64,000 nucleotides of DNA from contig QANZ01034009.1 in the NCBI GenBank assembly GCA_003254925.1, forward strand, positions 55,692 through 119,691, in the 5' to 3' direction. Shown piece after piece: positions 45,160 to 57,169 of the stretch; position 1 is the stretch's first letter, and the number at the start of each line of letters is the position of its first letter. A program made the position numbers and the translations under genes. Below the pieces are notes generated by a model. It ran no database searches. It was not told where the DNA came from and saw only the letters and a program-made list of their open reading frames with translations. Origin of the DNA: Chamaecrista fasciculata. Lineage: Eukaryota; Streptophyta; Magnoliopsida; Fabales; Fabaceae.

Positions 45160-46557
45160 TCACAAACTATCTCCATAAACAGCAGAATCTAGTGCACACC
45201 GACATATCTGCTTCCTAAGAAACTCATTAACCACGTCACCCTCATTTCGTTCAATCATCACATAATCCGACAATGACGTGGCACCTCCCGAGTCAACAAC
45301 GGCTCGTGTTGACTCACTCATCATCATCAAATTCACGTTCTTCAACACATACTCCTTTCCCGCCACTTCTCCCAGAATCGCCGATTCCGATAATATCATC
45401 CTTTTCTTCTTTTTCTTCTTCTTATTCACATTCTTATTCTCTTCTTCATCTTCTTCTTGTTGTTTCATTGCCGCTCGCACAATCTCTATCAGCATCGCGT
45501 TCGATAAACCCCTCACCCCACGCGCGCCGCCCATTATAATCCCCGAGTTCACTCGTCGCCCATACTGAGTTCTCTCCGAGTCGTACAGTAAAACCGATTC
45601 GGGACTCCGATTCCTGACTCGGGTCAACGGGTCGTTGACCACCACCACATTCTTCACGTCGATCATCATTACGTTCTTGAAAGCTCGTTTGACCCGACCC
45701 AGTAACATCGGGTAACAAGCCCATCTCCTCAAACTCAACGGAACGGCGTCGTTTAGAAACCCGGCCAGCGAGTTCTCCGGGTCGAGTTCGCTCGGGTGAA
45801 ATCCCAGAACCGACCCGTAACTCAACGATTCGTTGTTCTTCTTCTCTGTTTCTCGAATCCTCTTCTTACCCCACAATGGCTCTCCCAATTCGACCGTCGC
45901 TTTCTTAAAGAAGAATCTCGTCACATCGAAACAATCGCGAGATTGCTTAGTCGCATTATTATTATTATTATTAGTTTGAGTGTATCGATCGATGAGCGAA
46001 AAGAAGGAGTGATTCTCTTGGCGAATAATGGGGGCGAATCTGGAAGATAAAGAATTTGAAGCGAAGATGAAAACGACGTCGGATTTGGCGGTGAGGCCTG
46101 ACCTATGAATGAGTCTGAGAAACAGCCTGAATTCATCGTCGGTGGTATCATGAGGCACGTGACCCACCACGAGATCGCTCATGGCTCTGTTTCCTCTTCG
46201 ATACAGAGTACCCATTCGTTGCAAAGCAGGGGATCCAAAATTCTCATTGTTGTTGTTGTTGTAAAAACTGGTTCTTCTCCACCAATGGGTGGATTTGGAT
46301 TTGGAAGTGGGATCTTGGAGAAGAATGCGAGTGGCGGGAGATTTGGAAGTGGATTCGATGGTGGAGAGAGCGAAGAGGATGAGAGTGATGAGGAAGAGGA
46401 TAGCGCAAATGGAAATGGTGGATTGAGCTTTGGAAAGAAGAACATTTGGATTAGTTCTACTGAAGGAGGAAGAAGAAGAAGAGAGAAGCTTGGTTTTGTG
46501 GGGAACATTTACAATGGCAGGGTTTTCTTCCGGGAAGAACACTACGAGAAGACCCAT
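45160..46557 (-). CDS. Plant-specific membrane-anchored protein of unknown function (DUF7780-like)
   Basis: A single uninterrupted frame of 465 residues. The N terminus (about 45 residues, Ser-rich) is followed by one clear membrane segment, TISICAILFLITLILFAL (about residues 47-64), which suggests a type II membrane protein with the bulk in the lumen or outside. The soluble part has distinctive wording: LVVGHVPHDTTDDEFRLFLRLIHRSGL, SDVVFIFA, GFHPSELDPENSLAGFLNDAVPLSLRRWACYPMLLGRVKRAFKNVMMIDVKNVVVVNDPL. This resembles a plant family I recall as DUF7780; the blocks around SDVVFIF and VMMIDVKNVVVVNDP have the look of a glycosyltransferase-like alpha/beta fold, but that is a guess. Asn and Lys homopolymer runs interrupt it. 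Function unknown. It converges tail-to-tail with villin. Confidence 0.85.
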   Translation of the reverse strand: MGLLVVFFPEENPAIVNVPHKTKLLSSSSSSFSRTNPNVLLSKAQSTISICAILFLITLILFALSTIESTSKSPATRILLQDPTSKSKSTHWWRRTSFYNNNNNENFGSPALQRMGTLYRRGNRAMSDLVVGHVPHDTTDDEFRLFLRLIHRSGLTAKSDVVFIFASNSLSSRFAPIIRQENHSFFSLIDRYTQTNNNNNNATKQSRDCFDVTRFFFKKATVELGEPLWGKKRIRETEKKNNESLSYGSVLGFHPSELDPENSLAGFLNDAVPLSLRRWACYPMLLGRVKRAFKNVMMIDVKNVVVVNDPLTRVRNRSPESVLLYDSERTQYGRRVNSGIIMGGARGVRGLSNAMLIEIVRAAMKQQEEDEEENKNVNKKKKKKKRMILSESAILGEVAGKEYVLKNVNLMMMSESTRAVVDSGGATSLSDYVMIERNEGDVVNEFLRKQICRCALDSAVYGDSL

Positions 46558-47189
46558 TTTACTGATACGAATTACGATCGATCTCGATGGCTGATTCTGT
46601 TGTTAGTTTCTTCTATGTGAAGCTTTCTTTTTAACTTTCTCTCTCTTCTTTTCTAGTGGTGTTAATTTGGAGAAGAGAAGAGAAGAGTATTATATATGAT
46701 GGTGAATGATGATGAGGCTATCTCTGTTTCTGATTCCTATTTGCACACGCTGCATTTTGTTGACCTGTTCTTTCTTTTTCTTCGTTTGATGGTGTGTTTA
46801 TGACGATAGTGCCCCCGTCTTTCACAGCAGTCAACTTAAAAAAATGAACAAATTAATGATTTATTATTGAAAGATGAGAGTTGTCTCAAATCTCAATTTT
46901 GTCTTTAACAAATGGAACTAATGTGATTTAGTCTCTGAAAAATATGACTGCACTAGAAGTCTAATTTTAAATTTTGTCAGAAGTAACAATTGATTGAGGT
47001 TTAAAAAATAAAAACATATTTTTTGTTAAATTTGAATTAATGTTTTGATAAAATAATCAAATTGATTAGTAAATAGCCGAGTTTCTTAAATAATAAGTAC
47101 AATAGACTTTGTTAATAGAGAGACAAAACTTTTTTCAATAATCATATAATAGGCCTTAAGACAGTACCTCATGGTAAGACGTCTTTACG

Positions 47190-47640
47190 GCACATTTCCT
47201 ATCAAGATGCCACGTCAGCGTATTTATTCAAGAAGATGATATGATATTTGTGATTTGGCCATTAAAGGTTGGTGGGAATCTCTCCCAATCAAGCTTCTCT
47301 CAACTAATCTCAATCATACACCACAATCAGGGAATAATGATTCACTTATCTTTAATTGGCAAAACAATATCTTCCTACATCTATCAAATATTAAATGCCA
47401 AAGATTACAATTCGTCTCCGATATCATGAGAAGATATCTCTCCTACAATCAAGGAATCATCTCTCCTCAATCAAAGGAGTTTCCTCCAATGGATTCCCCC
47501 CAATAAGCCTATAAATACAAGATAAAAACCCTAAGAGAATGTACCCTACTCACCCTCATTTCATATCCTTTCTCGTCTCATAAAAATCTTGCTTTGAACC
47601 AAGAAACGATCTTTGGCTAAATCCTGATTCATCACATATG
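47190..47640 (+). mobile_element. Probable LTR or TRIM fossil
   Basis: The stretch has a plant LTR-like layout: 'cccccaataagcctataaatacaag' with a TATA-like box, 'aaaccctaagagaatgtaccctactcaccctcatttcatatcc' as leader and a tail 'ctttgaaccaagaaacgatctttggctaaatcctga'. No internal coding part or partner LTR is in the window, so it is a solo or truncated copy. Limits are approximate and the family is not assigned. Confidence 0.4.
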
Positions 47641-50547
47641 ATTTATCTCTCTTTGATTGTTATATAGGGATAAAATATAGATTTTATAAAAAAAATTACA
47701 ATAATCAAATTGATTGTAATTTCATTTTTTATAATTTGAATACTCTAAATTTATATTTTTGAGAATAAATTGGCATATTTATTAAATTTTAAAAATTGAA
47801 TTATTAATTTAATAAAAAAATAAGTACTTACAATAAAAGCACCAGGTTGAAGTTGGAGATCAGAAACGAGGAAATGGAAAAGAAACAAAAACCACTATGG
47901 AAAAGTGTTTTTTTTTTTTTNTTTACTCTATATATGCATTTCCAAAGCAGGGGATTCTCATGTATATAATACACCTCCAATCTCCATTACTCCATATCAA
48001 TCAATTCAATGCTCTTTGTTTTGGTATACTATTGAAGACTCAATTTCATCAATATTGTTATTTGTTAAGATGTTATTTCTTTTTAATTTAAGAGGAAAAT
48101 TCTATATAAATTTCATTATATTTTTATTTATATTCTCTATCTTTCGTGGTTGACAAAAATATTTTATCATCTACTATGATTAGTCAAATAAAATATTTCT
48201 AAAACATGTCTCATTATAGTTTAATTAATCAATTTATAACAAATATACAATAAATCTTATATATATATATATGATTTAAAAAAAAATATATCATAGAAAA
48301 CATTGAACTTGTTTCATTCAAAGTGGTCACCCTATCCCATTATAAAAATATAATACCTTTATTAAATACCCTTTAATGCTCAATAACCGATAAAATATAT
48401 ATAACAGAAGCATTGCATTAAGTTTAAAGCAAAATCTATCCATGCATAATATATATATATATATTGGTTTTTGCATGTAATAAATAAAATAAGGGATTTC
48501 ATTATTAAAGTTTTTGTATCTTTTTTTAATTTTTCCTTCTGTGTAAAGGAAGATCCAGTGGAAGGTTCCAATAGACAAAGTTAAGCCACGAGGCACCATA
48601 GTTGCTTTTTGATGCTGGTGGCTATATATACATATATATGCATACTGTATACAGTTGGAAACCGAAGCTTCCTATCTCTTTACTTAATTCACCTTCCTAT
48701 ATATGCATACTTAATTCACCTTTCAATGCCACGCCATATTCGGGCTCTCTTGTCATATTATAGATTTTTATATTTTCATAAATTATTTATTTGTTTGTTT
48801 AGTACCACAAGAAGAAAATTTAGATGGTACAATTAAAGTTTTGAGAGAATGATATTTTACAATTAAAACCAAAGGTTGTCACTTAGCTGAGTGCATGTGC
48901 ATAACTGCATATATACTAGCTGCATGCCTTCTTTCACCTACTACTTTTTTCAACCTGTCTTCCTATGATTGGATCATATAGATATAGGTGGTTGATTTAA
49001 CACTGACATCTATCAACATTATATATTTACATATTCTTGGGGGTGTATTTTTTGTTGAATTAAATTGGATTATCTGTTTATGAACGTGTTTAACATGAAT
49101 CATATATGACTTTTGAGAAAATCTTATTTAAGCACTCATAGTATCAAATCAGCAACTTTTCTGAGGAATATTAGACATGATAGAGGTAAAGTACTGTGAT
49201 ATATTCTATTTAAGCACGTTTGAGAGTTGAAATCTTGCGAGGATTTGTCCCCTTTTTAATCAAAATATAAAAGTAAATCAGTTTCTGGCTCACAACAGAA
49301 TATTTGTATTATTAATTTGGTCATTACCAAAAAGAAAATAACGGTATGACCATGGGCTCCTTTGAGAATTTATGTTGTAGATTCATTATCCTTGTGGTAT
49401 GAGATCCATGGCTCATTAATTATTTTTTTGGTCAATCATGAGTTCATGACTCATTTTATATATAGACGACCTTTGTTGTACAATCTTGTGGGCCTTTTAA
49501 TTATGTCCTAACGTAAGGCCCAAACAAATGTAATGAACACAAAATATGACTGAAATTGAAGAATCAAATGTCATGGACCCAAATAAAAAGACTAAAAACA
49601 CAGAAAAAAAAAAATAGAGAATCATATGTGATACTATGGCATGCAAAATGTTGAGGTAATTTAATTTCTAATATGGTTTTAATACACAAGATAATTTCTA
49701 ATTTAGTTGTTCTACTGCTAGCTTAATTTCAATACAAACAAATGGCATACTTTGGATTCCTTAGGCTTTAGCTTTCAAGGAATTTGAGTTTTTTTTTTTT
49801 TTTAAATTAGCATAGCCATAAGATATTCACCTAGTCATTTTTTTAATATAAATATAATTCATTGTTTTTTTAATGAAAAAAAAATCTCACCATGAGAATA
49901 ATTTTTTTCCACTTTAAAAGTTCAAACACTTTTCTACAAAAAAAAAAAGAGGAACATTTTACATTTAAGAAGAATGTAGAACTTTTATTGATTGCTCAAG
50001 TAGTAGGAGATGGTTTTCATTTTGTGATGTCTTCTTACTATTTTAGATCTACAATTTGAACTTATTTTCAAAAGCAAGATGATAGTGGAGAACAAATATT
50101 TAGAGAAGACAATTAGATCTAGAGAAATATGGGGAAATCAACGAAACAAATATGGATTTCAACTATCAATGAGATGTGGATGCTAGTATGCAGCACTTTT
50201 TCGTAGAAACCTTTCATTTAGGCTCAATGCTCGCTGGTTTATTTCTTATATAATTTTATGTAAGATAAGGTTTTGCTAACAAGTTTTTCCATTTTGTATG
50301 TTGTGGTGATAATCTGTGGTTTGTATTAATTTCCTTTCCGAGTCGGCGGCTTCTCATTTTATCTTCTATTTGGTGGTGCCTAAGTTAAGTTTAGTGTGTT
50401 TTATTTAACTTACTTGGTTTCTCTTTTTCTTATCATTTTGTTTTTGGCTTTGAATCCTTATTCTAACAAAAAGAAATTGCATATAGAGATTCAAGACAAC
50501 AAGATTTTTTAAAAAAAGATTATTATGAGAAGTGGCTAAATGTTATA

Positions 50548-50597
50548 GATAGAGCTAATAGTTTTTTTTTTTTGGCCAACGATAGAGCTAATAGTTT
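50548..50597 (-). repeat. GGCC-A micro-insertion with 17-bp direct repeats
   Basis: GATAGAGCTAATAGTTT at 50548-50564 recurs exactly at 50581-50597. The 16 bp between reads on the minus strand GTTGGCC and then nine A. One of the two cleanest examples; the insertion is identical in type to 63553-63568 and 44838-44848. Confidence 0.8.
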
Positions 50598-51349
50598 GGA
50601 GACAAATTAAATAGGAGTCAAATTGAAAAACAACAATTTTTGCTACATCTCAAATTTAAAGAACCTTATCAAAACTATTTGAATTAAAATTAGGATACCA
50701 AACCACCAGATTCACCTAAAAAGTTAATAGCAGAAAAGCTGTGCATTATGCATATCGCATAGCTGGCGAAGGGGAAATGAATCGTTTCAATTTCTTTTTA
50801 TAAAAGTTAATAAGTTTGAAATGTAAACACAAAAATCCGGAAAACATGAAATTTTCTTAAATAATAGAAGATAATAGATTATATAATATATGATATGATG
50901 ATGAGCTTATATGTCAGGCGAAGGAAGCATAATGGCAGGAGGTGAGATTCTGAGAATTGAAAAATAAATAAATAACCGTTGGCTCAGCCTCGTGAACCTT
51001 TTGAATGCATTGCCATTTTGAAGGCTTAATTCGTAGGCAGCAGAAACTATAAAGAAAGTATAAAACTGCGTACCAACCCCCTTTATTACTAAAACTATAA
51101 ATCTGCAACATCATTCTTCGGATTCCTTTTTAGACCCATCATCACTCATCACTTCATATATACACACAGCTTCCACGAGTTACCACATACTATACAAGTG
51201 GCACCCACGTACTCATCCTTATCACTTACGTTACACATGTTTTTATCAATACATCAATAATAGTACTTTTATCTTAGAATCCTATCAAAATCAAAATTAT
51301 TTGTATAATAATGTACAAGAAAAAAAATAAAAAATAATTATATAAAAAA

Positions 51350-51762
51350 GGTCAAAGTGCACTTTTAGTCCCATAACTTTTGCTAAGATTTCAATTTGGT
51401 CCTACAACTTCTTTTGTTGCATTTTTTGTCCCATATCTTTTGCTCAAGTTGCAGGTTTGGTCCCGTGTTGCACTTTTGGTCTCATATCTTTAGGTCATGT
51501 TGCAGAATTAGTCATATACCTTTTAATTAAGTTGCAGAATTGGTCTTATATTTTTGGATCAAGTGGGACTGATGTTGAAACTTTTTGTAAAGATATAAGA
51601 CTAATTCTGCAACCTGACCAAAAGATATGAGACCAAAAGTGATGCATGCGGGACCAAATATGCATTTTTGCAAAGATATGGGATCAAAAGTGCAACAAAA
51701 AATGTTATGGGACCAAATTGAGACCTGAACAAAAGTTATAAGACCAAAAATGCACTTTGACC
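51350..51762. mobile_element. Fold-back MULE-type MITE with perfect 9-bp duplication
   Basis: The ends are GGTCAAAGTGCACTTTTAGTC and its near-perfect inverse TGCACTTTGACC. TATAAAAAA flanks both sides (51341-51349 and 51763-51771), the 9-bp duplication of Mutator-like elements. The whole 413 bp is nearly palindromic, built of repeated units of the type 'tttggtcccatatcttttgctcaagttgca'. No coding sequence. It lies about 0.7 kb upstream of the AP2 gene transcript and may give a long hairpin RNA if transcribed. Confidence 0.8.
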
Positions 51763-52075
51763 TATAAAAAACTGAAGAGCATCGTCCTGTTGCTCTTTTA
51801 CTCCCTGCTTAACAAATTTATCCACTCCAATGATGAGTCAATCACCTTATTACCCTCTCGCTCTCATAGCCGTTATAGTCTAGGAATGGCATTGTCACTG
51901 CCAAACCACAAAAGGACAAATCCGTAATTACAGCCACAATCACTCTTGACCGAACCATGACGTTTTCTTCTTCCACTGTGAGTCAAATTACCATCCCATC
52001 CGAAAAACACGCACACTGAAAAATCTGATCAATTCATCTCTCTCTTTCTCTCTCTGAGTTTGTTATTTAATCACT

Positions 52076-52100
52076 GTGTGTGTGTGTGTGTGTGTGTGTC
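52076..52100 (+). repeat. (TG)n microsatellite in the AP2 gene 5' UTR
   Basis: About 12 TG units lie 27 bp before the chosen start codon. An in-frame upstream ATG (52076) at its start would add a Cys/Val-rich extension that has no counterpart in homologs I know, so the ATG at 52127 is chosen. Confidence 0.85.
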
Positions 52101-52126
52101 TAGGGTTGAATTATTCCGTTACAACC

Positions 52127-55100
52127 ATGGCTTCCTCTTCCTCTGATCCTGCAGGCAAATCCGAAGTTGGCCGTGGCGGCGGCGAAACAGAGACTGGTGA
52201 AGCAGTAGCAGCAGCGATGAACAAGAACGACGATCAGTTAATAGTGTACAGAGAATTCAAGAAAAGCAAGAAAGAGAGAGGATGTACGGCCAAAGAGCGA
52301 ATCAGCAGAATGCCTCCTTCTACCGCCGGAAAACGCAGCTCCATATATCGCGGCGTCACTAGGTCAATTTCTCCTTCCTTCCTTTGCTTTCTTAATTACC
52401 AAGTTTCTCCAACAAATTTCAATTTCACAACTCCGACTATACACCTACATACTCTTGTTTGATTAATTGCTACTTTATGCCTAATTTATCAACCACAAAG
52501 CTTCACAGATTATATATCTTAATTTTCTTCTGTTTCTTCTTCTTCTCTAAGTGAGAAGCATATTGAAACAGAATATGTTATGTGCCACGTCAGAATGCGT
52601 AAGATTGTATGTCAAAAGTTGTTTTCACCATATGCTGTTGGGTTTTGATCATACGAGTGAGGTTCTGATTGCTCTAGTTTTTCGTGAATTGATTAATGAT
52701 TTAGGCATAGATGGACTGGTCGTTATGAAGCACATCTTTGGGATAAAACTACATGGAACCAAAATCAGAATAAGAAAGGAAAGCAAGGTTCTCTCTCACT
52801 CTCTCTCTCTCTGCTTTCCTCGCTTTGTCTCTTTCACGCTCTTACGTACTCCTACGGTTACTTATACCATCTCTTTATTATATTGTGCATGAATTGGTTC
52901 GACAACGATTCATTCGTGGCGCCAGTTTACTTGGGTAAGTAAGTTGGCAATTTTGTGCTTCCTTCCTTGTTATTCATCATCATCTTCTGTTTTTGTTTTT
53001 TTCTCATGGCATTTAATTTATGCAGGGGCATATGATGACGAAGAGGCTGCAGCTAGAGCATACGACCTTGCTGCTTTAAAATATTGGGGTCCAGGGACTC
53101 TCATAAATTTTCCAGTAAGATAAATACTTTGCATTGTTGATTTGTTTTGATGATTTGTTCATGTTTAGGTTATGCCGTGATTTCTCTAAAGACTAGCAAT
53201 AGTTCTCTTGGGCTAAAATACAGTAAATAAAAAGTTCTCCAAATTGCTTACGCAGTATATTATTATTATTTATTAAACATTAATTGCATTAGATATAATA
53301 AGCATTTAATTTCTGCATCAAATTTGATCTGTGTACTGCAGGTGACTGATTATAAAAGAGATCTTGAAGAAATGCAGAATTTTTCAAGAGAAGAATACCT
53401 TGCATCTTTACGGCGGTGTGTATGAAATCCACCCAATATTTTCAACCAGGAAATCATACTGCTTCTTATTATGATGCTTTCTGCAGGAAGAGCAGTGGCT
53501 TTTCAAGAGGAATCTCAAAATATCGTGGACTCTCCAGGTGTGAATTCATCAGGAAGGGTACTAAATGCATGACACACACGCACAAATATATCCTTTTTTG
53601 GTTTTCAAGTAAAAATGTTGGTTTACAAGCTTTCTAAGACACATTGAATTCTAATGCTCCTCATTATTCGCATTTAAGGTGTCTAAGATGTTCTTAATTG
53701 TTAATTTTCATTCTGTATTTCATGTTGTATGTGATGGTACATGAAAGTAGTCGGTGGGAACCATCATATGGTCGAATGGCTGGATCTGACTACTTCAATA
53801 GTATCCTTTATGGTAAGTTCTAATCAAATTTAGAGTTCAAGCATCGTGTATCAAACATATGTATACAAAGCACATAAGCACATTCTTTTGGGCACAACAT
53901 TCAATAACCATCTAACAGTTATAATGTTAAAGGTACAGGTGATGATCCAGCTTCACAAAGTGAATATTTAAGTGGTTTTAGTGGAAACAGAAAAATTGAC
54001 TTAACAAGTTACATCAAGTGGTGGGGATCTAATAAAAGCCGCCAACCTGATTCTGGAATCAAAGATGCTTGCAGTGAACTAAAAACATTGGAGCAGCAAG
54101 TCCAGCCTAGCGAACCATATCAGATGCCCAAGTTAGGCATGCCACATGATGGAAAAAAGCATAAAAATTCTTCAGTTTCTGCCTTAAGTATCTTGTCGCG
54201 ATCAGCAGCCTACAAGAGTTTGCAAGAGAAAGCATCAAAGAAAGAGGAAAATAATACTGATCCTCATGAGAATGAAAACAAAAGTACCATCAATAAGTTG
54301 GACCGTGGCAAGGAAGTTGAGAAATCATCAGATCATGAAGCTGCAATAATGGGCATGAGTGGAACATTGTCTCTTCAAAGAGATGTTTACCCATTGGCTC
54401 CAATATTCTTGTCCGCGCCACTTCTGACAGCTTATAATTCTGTGGATCCCTTAGTAGATCCTGTTCTGTGGACGTCTCTTGCTCCTATGCTTCCCGCTGG
54501 CCCTTCTCGTATCGCTGAGGTTGGTAAATTTGCTTTTGTGCCTTACTTTCTTCAGAAGAATTGAAATTACATGATAATTTTCAAGTTATTAAGACATCAT
54601 CACAAAACGAATGAAGTGACTTACCAGCTGCCTTAGATGAGAAGACATAAGATATGTGTTATGATTTGTGTGTAAATTACTGATATTCAAGATGAAAAGT
54701 TCATTTAAAGTAACTCCATTACTAACAAAACTAATAAACCTGAATGTTCACTTCTTAGAGTTCGCGTCAATTTGAATCAACACCATGATATGATGTTTTA
54801 AAAAGCCTGGTAGACTCCTATGCGTTTACCCTGATAGTTGTGATTCTAAATACATCACTAATATATATACACACTTTTTTAGCATATGTGATTTTATTTT
54901 TAAATCTTTTATAAATGTTGTATAAATTTTAGACAAAAGTGTCATATGACAATATTTCATGAATCACATCTTACCGTCAGAGACACACTGAGCTTATTTG
55001 ACAGTCAGGTGCAGTACATGAAATGCTAACATAACACTTTTCCCAAATTTATGCAATTTTCACTAAATTTTTTTTAAAAAAAATCGCATCTAGTTCATGT

Positions 55101-55425
55101 GAGGTAAAACTTTTTTCTTTGGATTTTGAGGCAAAAAATTTATAGTCAAAATGTTATTTAAGTTAAGAGGTATTTAAATTATCTTTCAACCATATCAAGG
55201 AGAAGCAGCCTCATATGGAATTAAATCCACCTTACAATAATCATGGGTGTCACTAAACAATTGTCATATATCTCGTTTCTTCCTCAGGTAACCTTATATG
55301 GTAAGGATAAGAATTAGTCATCACATTCTATGTAGATTCATACCACTAGGAACATATGGATTCATTTGCAGGTTACAAAGACAGAGGCCAGTTCATCTTA
55401 CACAATTTTTCAGCCAGAGGAGTGA
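52127..55425 (+). CDS. AP2-like transcription factor, At2g41710 type
   Basis: A nuclear DNA-binding protein of the AP2 subfamily close to the WRI/ADAP group. Nine exons join in frame: 52127-52362, 52705-52787, 52926-52934, 53026-53114, 53342-53415, 53487-53537, 53751-53812, 53933-54519 and 55372-55425, giving 414 residues. The first AP2 domain is complete ([22 protein letters not shown] through GPGTLINFP, about residues 70-137) and is preceded by [17 protein letters not shown]. The second is reduced to [24 protein letters not shown], lacking the rest of the domain, as in Arabidopsis At2g41710. The third exon is a 9-nt microexon (TTTACTTGG, part of VYLG), known from WRI1-type genes. The last exon gives [17 protein letters not shown], like the At2g41710 tail; reading through the last donor instead gives [14 protein letters not shown] and a stop at 54564. 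Confidence 0.92.
52926..52934 (+). other. 9-nt microexon of the AP2 gene
   Basis: GCCAG|TTTACTTGG|GTAAGT has good splice sites. It joins exon 2 (ending KKGKQ, phase 1) to exon 4 (starting at the G of GAYDDEEAA), encoding the VYLG strand of the AP2 domain. A 9-nt exon at this place is established in WRI1 and related AP2 genes. Confidence 0.92.
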
Positions 55426-56171
55426 TTGGACACATTCCTGAAAGTTCTAAGGAGATAGCATACATGATACTGTAATGTTCCGATATATATAGCTTGAACT
55501 AAGTTACATGGATTTTAGAGATGAAAAGATTACTATGTTACTCGATGATATATATCAATGTTTTTGTAGTGGGTATCAGAGACACAGAGGGGAAAATTTT
55601 GCTTTCAAAGGGATTTTCTGTACAGAACAAGAAGAGTAATTATGTAGTAATATATCATATATGAATAAATTTTTGCATGAAGAATTGAATTTATCGGATC
55701 TTACCATATTCTTTTCCTTTGAGTTTGGTTTGTGTTTCTTTCAGTGAATTAGAACAATAATTTTCAGAGGAAAGTTTTCGGTAATCTATCCATTTATTCT
55801 TTCTTTTAACTTGCCAAGGTGTAATGGCTTGAGCTCAGTGTAACATTTTTTTTCAATGGGAAAATTCACAAGTCTTCATATTTGAATTTGCAAGTTATGA
55901 TTTGAGATTTGTGACTAATCAATCACAATTTTTCGGTGAACAAACACTAGATTTCAAAATTCTGATATTATTGCATTTTGATGTTCCCCATTTCTTTACC
56001 AATCAATATCAAGATAGTGTAAATTTAAAGCATACTCTGTATTGTGATTTTCCTCTTGACTTTTATATGAGCAACAGTGATGCACTTTATACATCACTAT
56101 TCACTAATTCATTCAATAACTCTATAATCTAAGCAATTAAATTTTATTTTCATATATAGCTATTAAAAGAA
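55426..56171. other. AP2 gene 3' UTR and short spacer
   Basis: The first 200-300 bases are probably AP2 3' UTR. The frame at 55902-56132 has no support. Nothing else is recognised. Confidence 0.45.
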
Positions 56172-57169
56172 AGGCCAAAGTTCTATTTTGGTCCCTCAGT
56201 TATGCTGAGTGTTTCAAATTGGTCCCTCAGTTATTTTTTGTTCCATATTGGTCCCTCAGTTTTCCAAAACTTGGCACAGTCTCTCTAACGGTTTCCATCC
56301 ATTTTTCTGTTAAAAAAAAGGTAAAAATAAACTTTGTTCCCCTGAAAGTTTTATTTTCTTATAGTAAGGTCATTTTCTTTTTATAATAGGATCAAAACGT
56401 AAGAAAAAAAATAAATTAAGATTTTAACTTAATTTGTCCAAAAACACAACTTTTCTTTCTCTCTCTGATGCGAAGCCGTAGTTGTAACAGTGGCAACGAC
56501 AGTATAATCATCGGCACCACCGGAAGCGGCGGTGGCTACGGCGCGCGTGGAAGAGGAGGAAGCGGAGAAGGACTAGAATGTGGAACGCTCTGCTTCGAAT
56601 CAGACTCAGACGCACCAGATCCAGAATCCCAGCGACTTTGTAGTCGAAGTCCGAGAGAGAGAGAGAGAGAGAGAGAGAACCGTTTGAATGAGCTGGAAAC
56701 CCAAATTTCAGGGGGAAAAAACTGGGTATGAAAATATGCGAGAGAGAAACGGTGTTAAGAAAAGAAATCGAGCTGGCGGCACTAGAGGCGGGAGGAGGAA
56801 GACGAAGAAAATCTAGAAGAATTTGTGGAGATGATGGGACGTGTTGCAGCGGCGGAGAAAGGAAGAAGATGAAGGCATAGTGTGAAATTGACAAAGGCCC
56901 TCCATTTGTTTCTTTTTTCTTGTGTTTTAATACTGTTACAAAAGGAAAAAACCTCACTATAAGAAAATAAAACTTGTAGGGGAACAAAGTTTATTTTTAA
57001 CAAAGTTTATTTTTACCTTTTTTTTAACAGAAATATAGATGGAAACCGTCAGAAGGACCAACTTTGTCAAGTTTTGAAAAATTGAGGGACCAATATGGAA
57101 CAAAAAATAACTGAGGGACCAATTTGGAACACTGAGCATAACTGAGGGACCAAAATATAACTTTAGCCT
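56172..57169. mobile_element. MULE-like element with about 220-bp terminal inverted repeats and a GC-rich insert
   Basis: The left arm (AGGCCAAAGTTCTATTTTGG, then repeated 'ggtccctcagttat' units) is matched by the right arm in inverse order at about 90 percent by eye, to about 56390 and 56945. The arms share 'cttataGTgAGGT' and 'ggtaaaaataaactttgttcccct'. The inner part (about 56465-56900) is clearly GC-richer than anything near, with GGC/GAG-rich words and a GA run. Frames of 87 codons (plus) and 159 codons (minus) cross it, neither like a transposase. The 9-bp flanks are A-rich and match only partly. Confidence 0.65.

Larger units (their letters stand above)
46621..51349. other. Gene-poor spacer between the DUF7780-like gene and the AP2 gene
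   Basis: About 4.7 kb with no recognised gene. It holds a probable LTR fossil (about 47190-47640), an N at 47921 in a T-run, AT microsatellites, one clear micro-insertion (50548-50597) and one diverged candidate (about 49399-49455). Open frames at 47241-48836 and 50914-51114 are unsupported. Confidence 0.5.

Noticed and set aside
45273-46620. Plus-strand and alternate-frame minus frames overlapping the DUF7780-like gene
   Set aside because: They are shadows of the 465-residue frame, which has a coherent membrane segment and folded-domain wording.
49781-49805. Long T-run as a further micro-insertion
   Set aside because: No flanking direct repeat of useful length was found.
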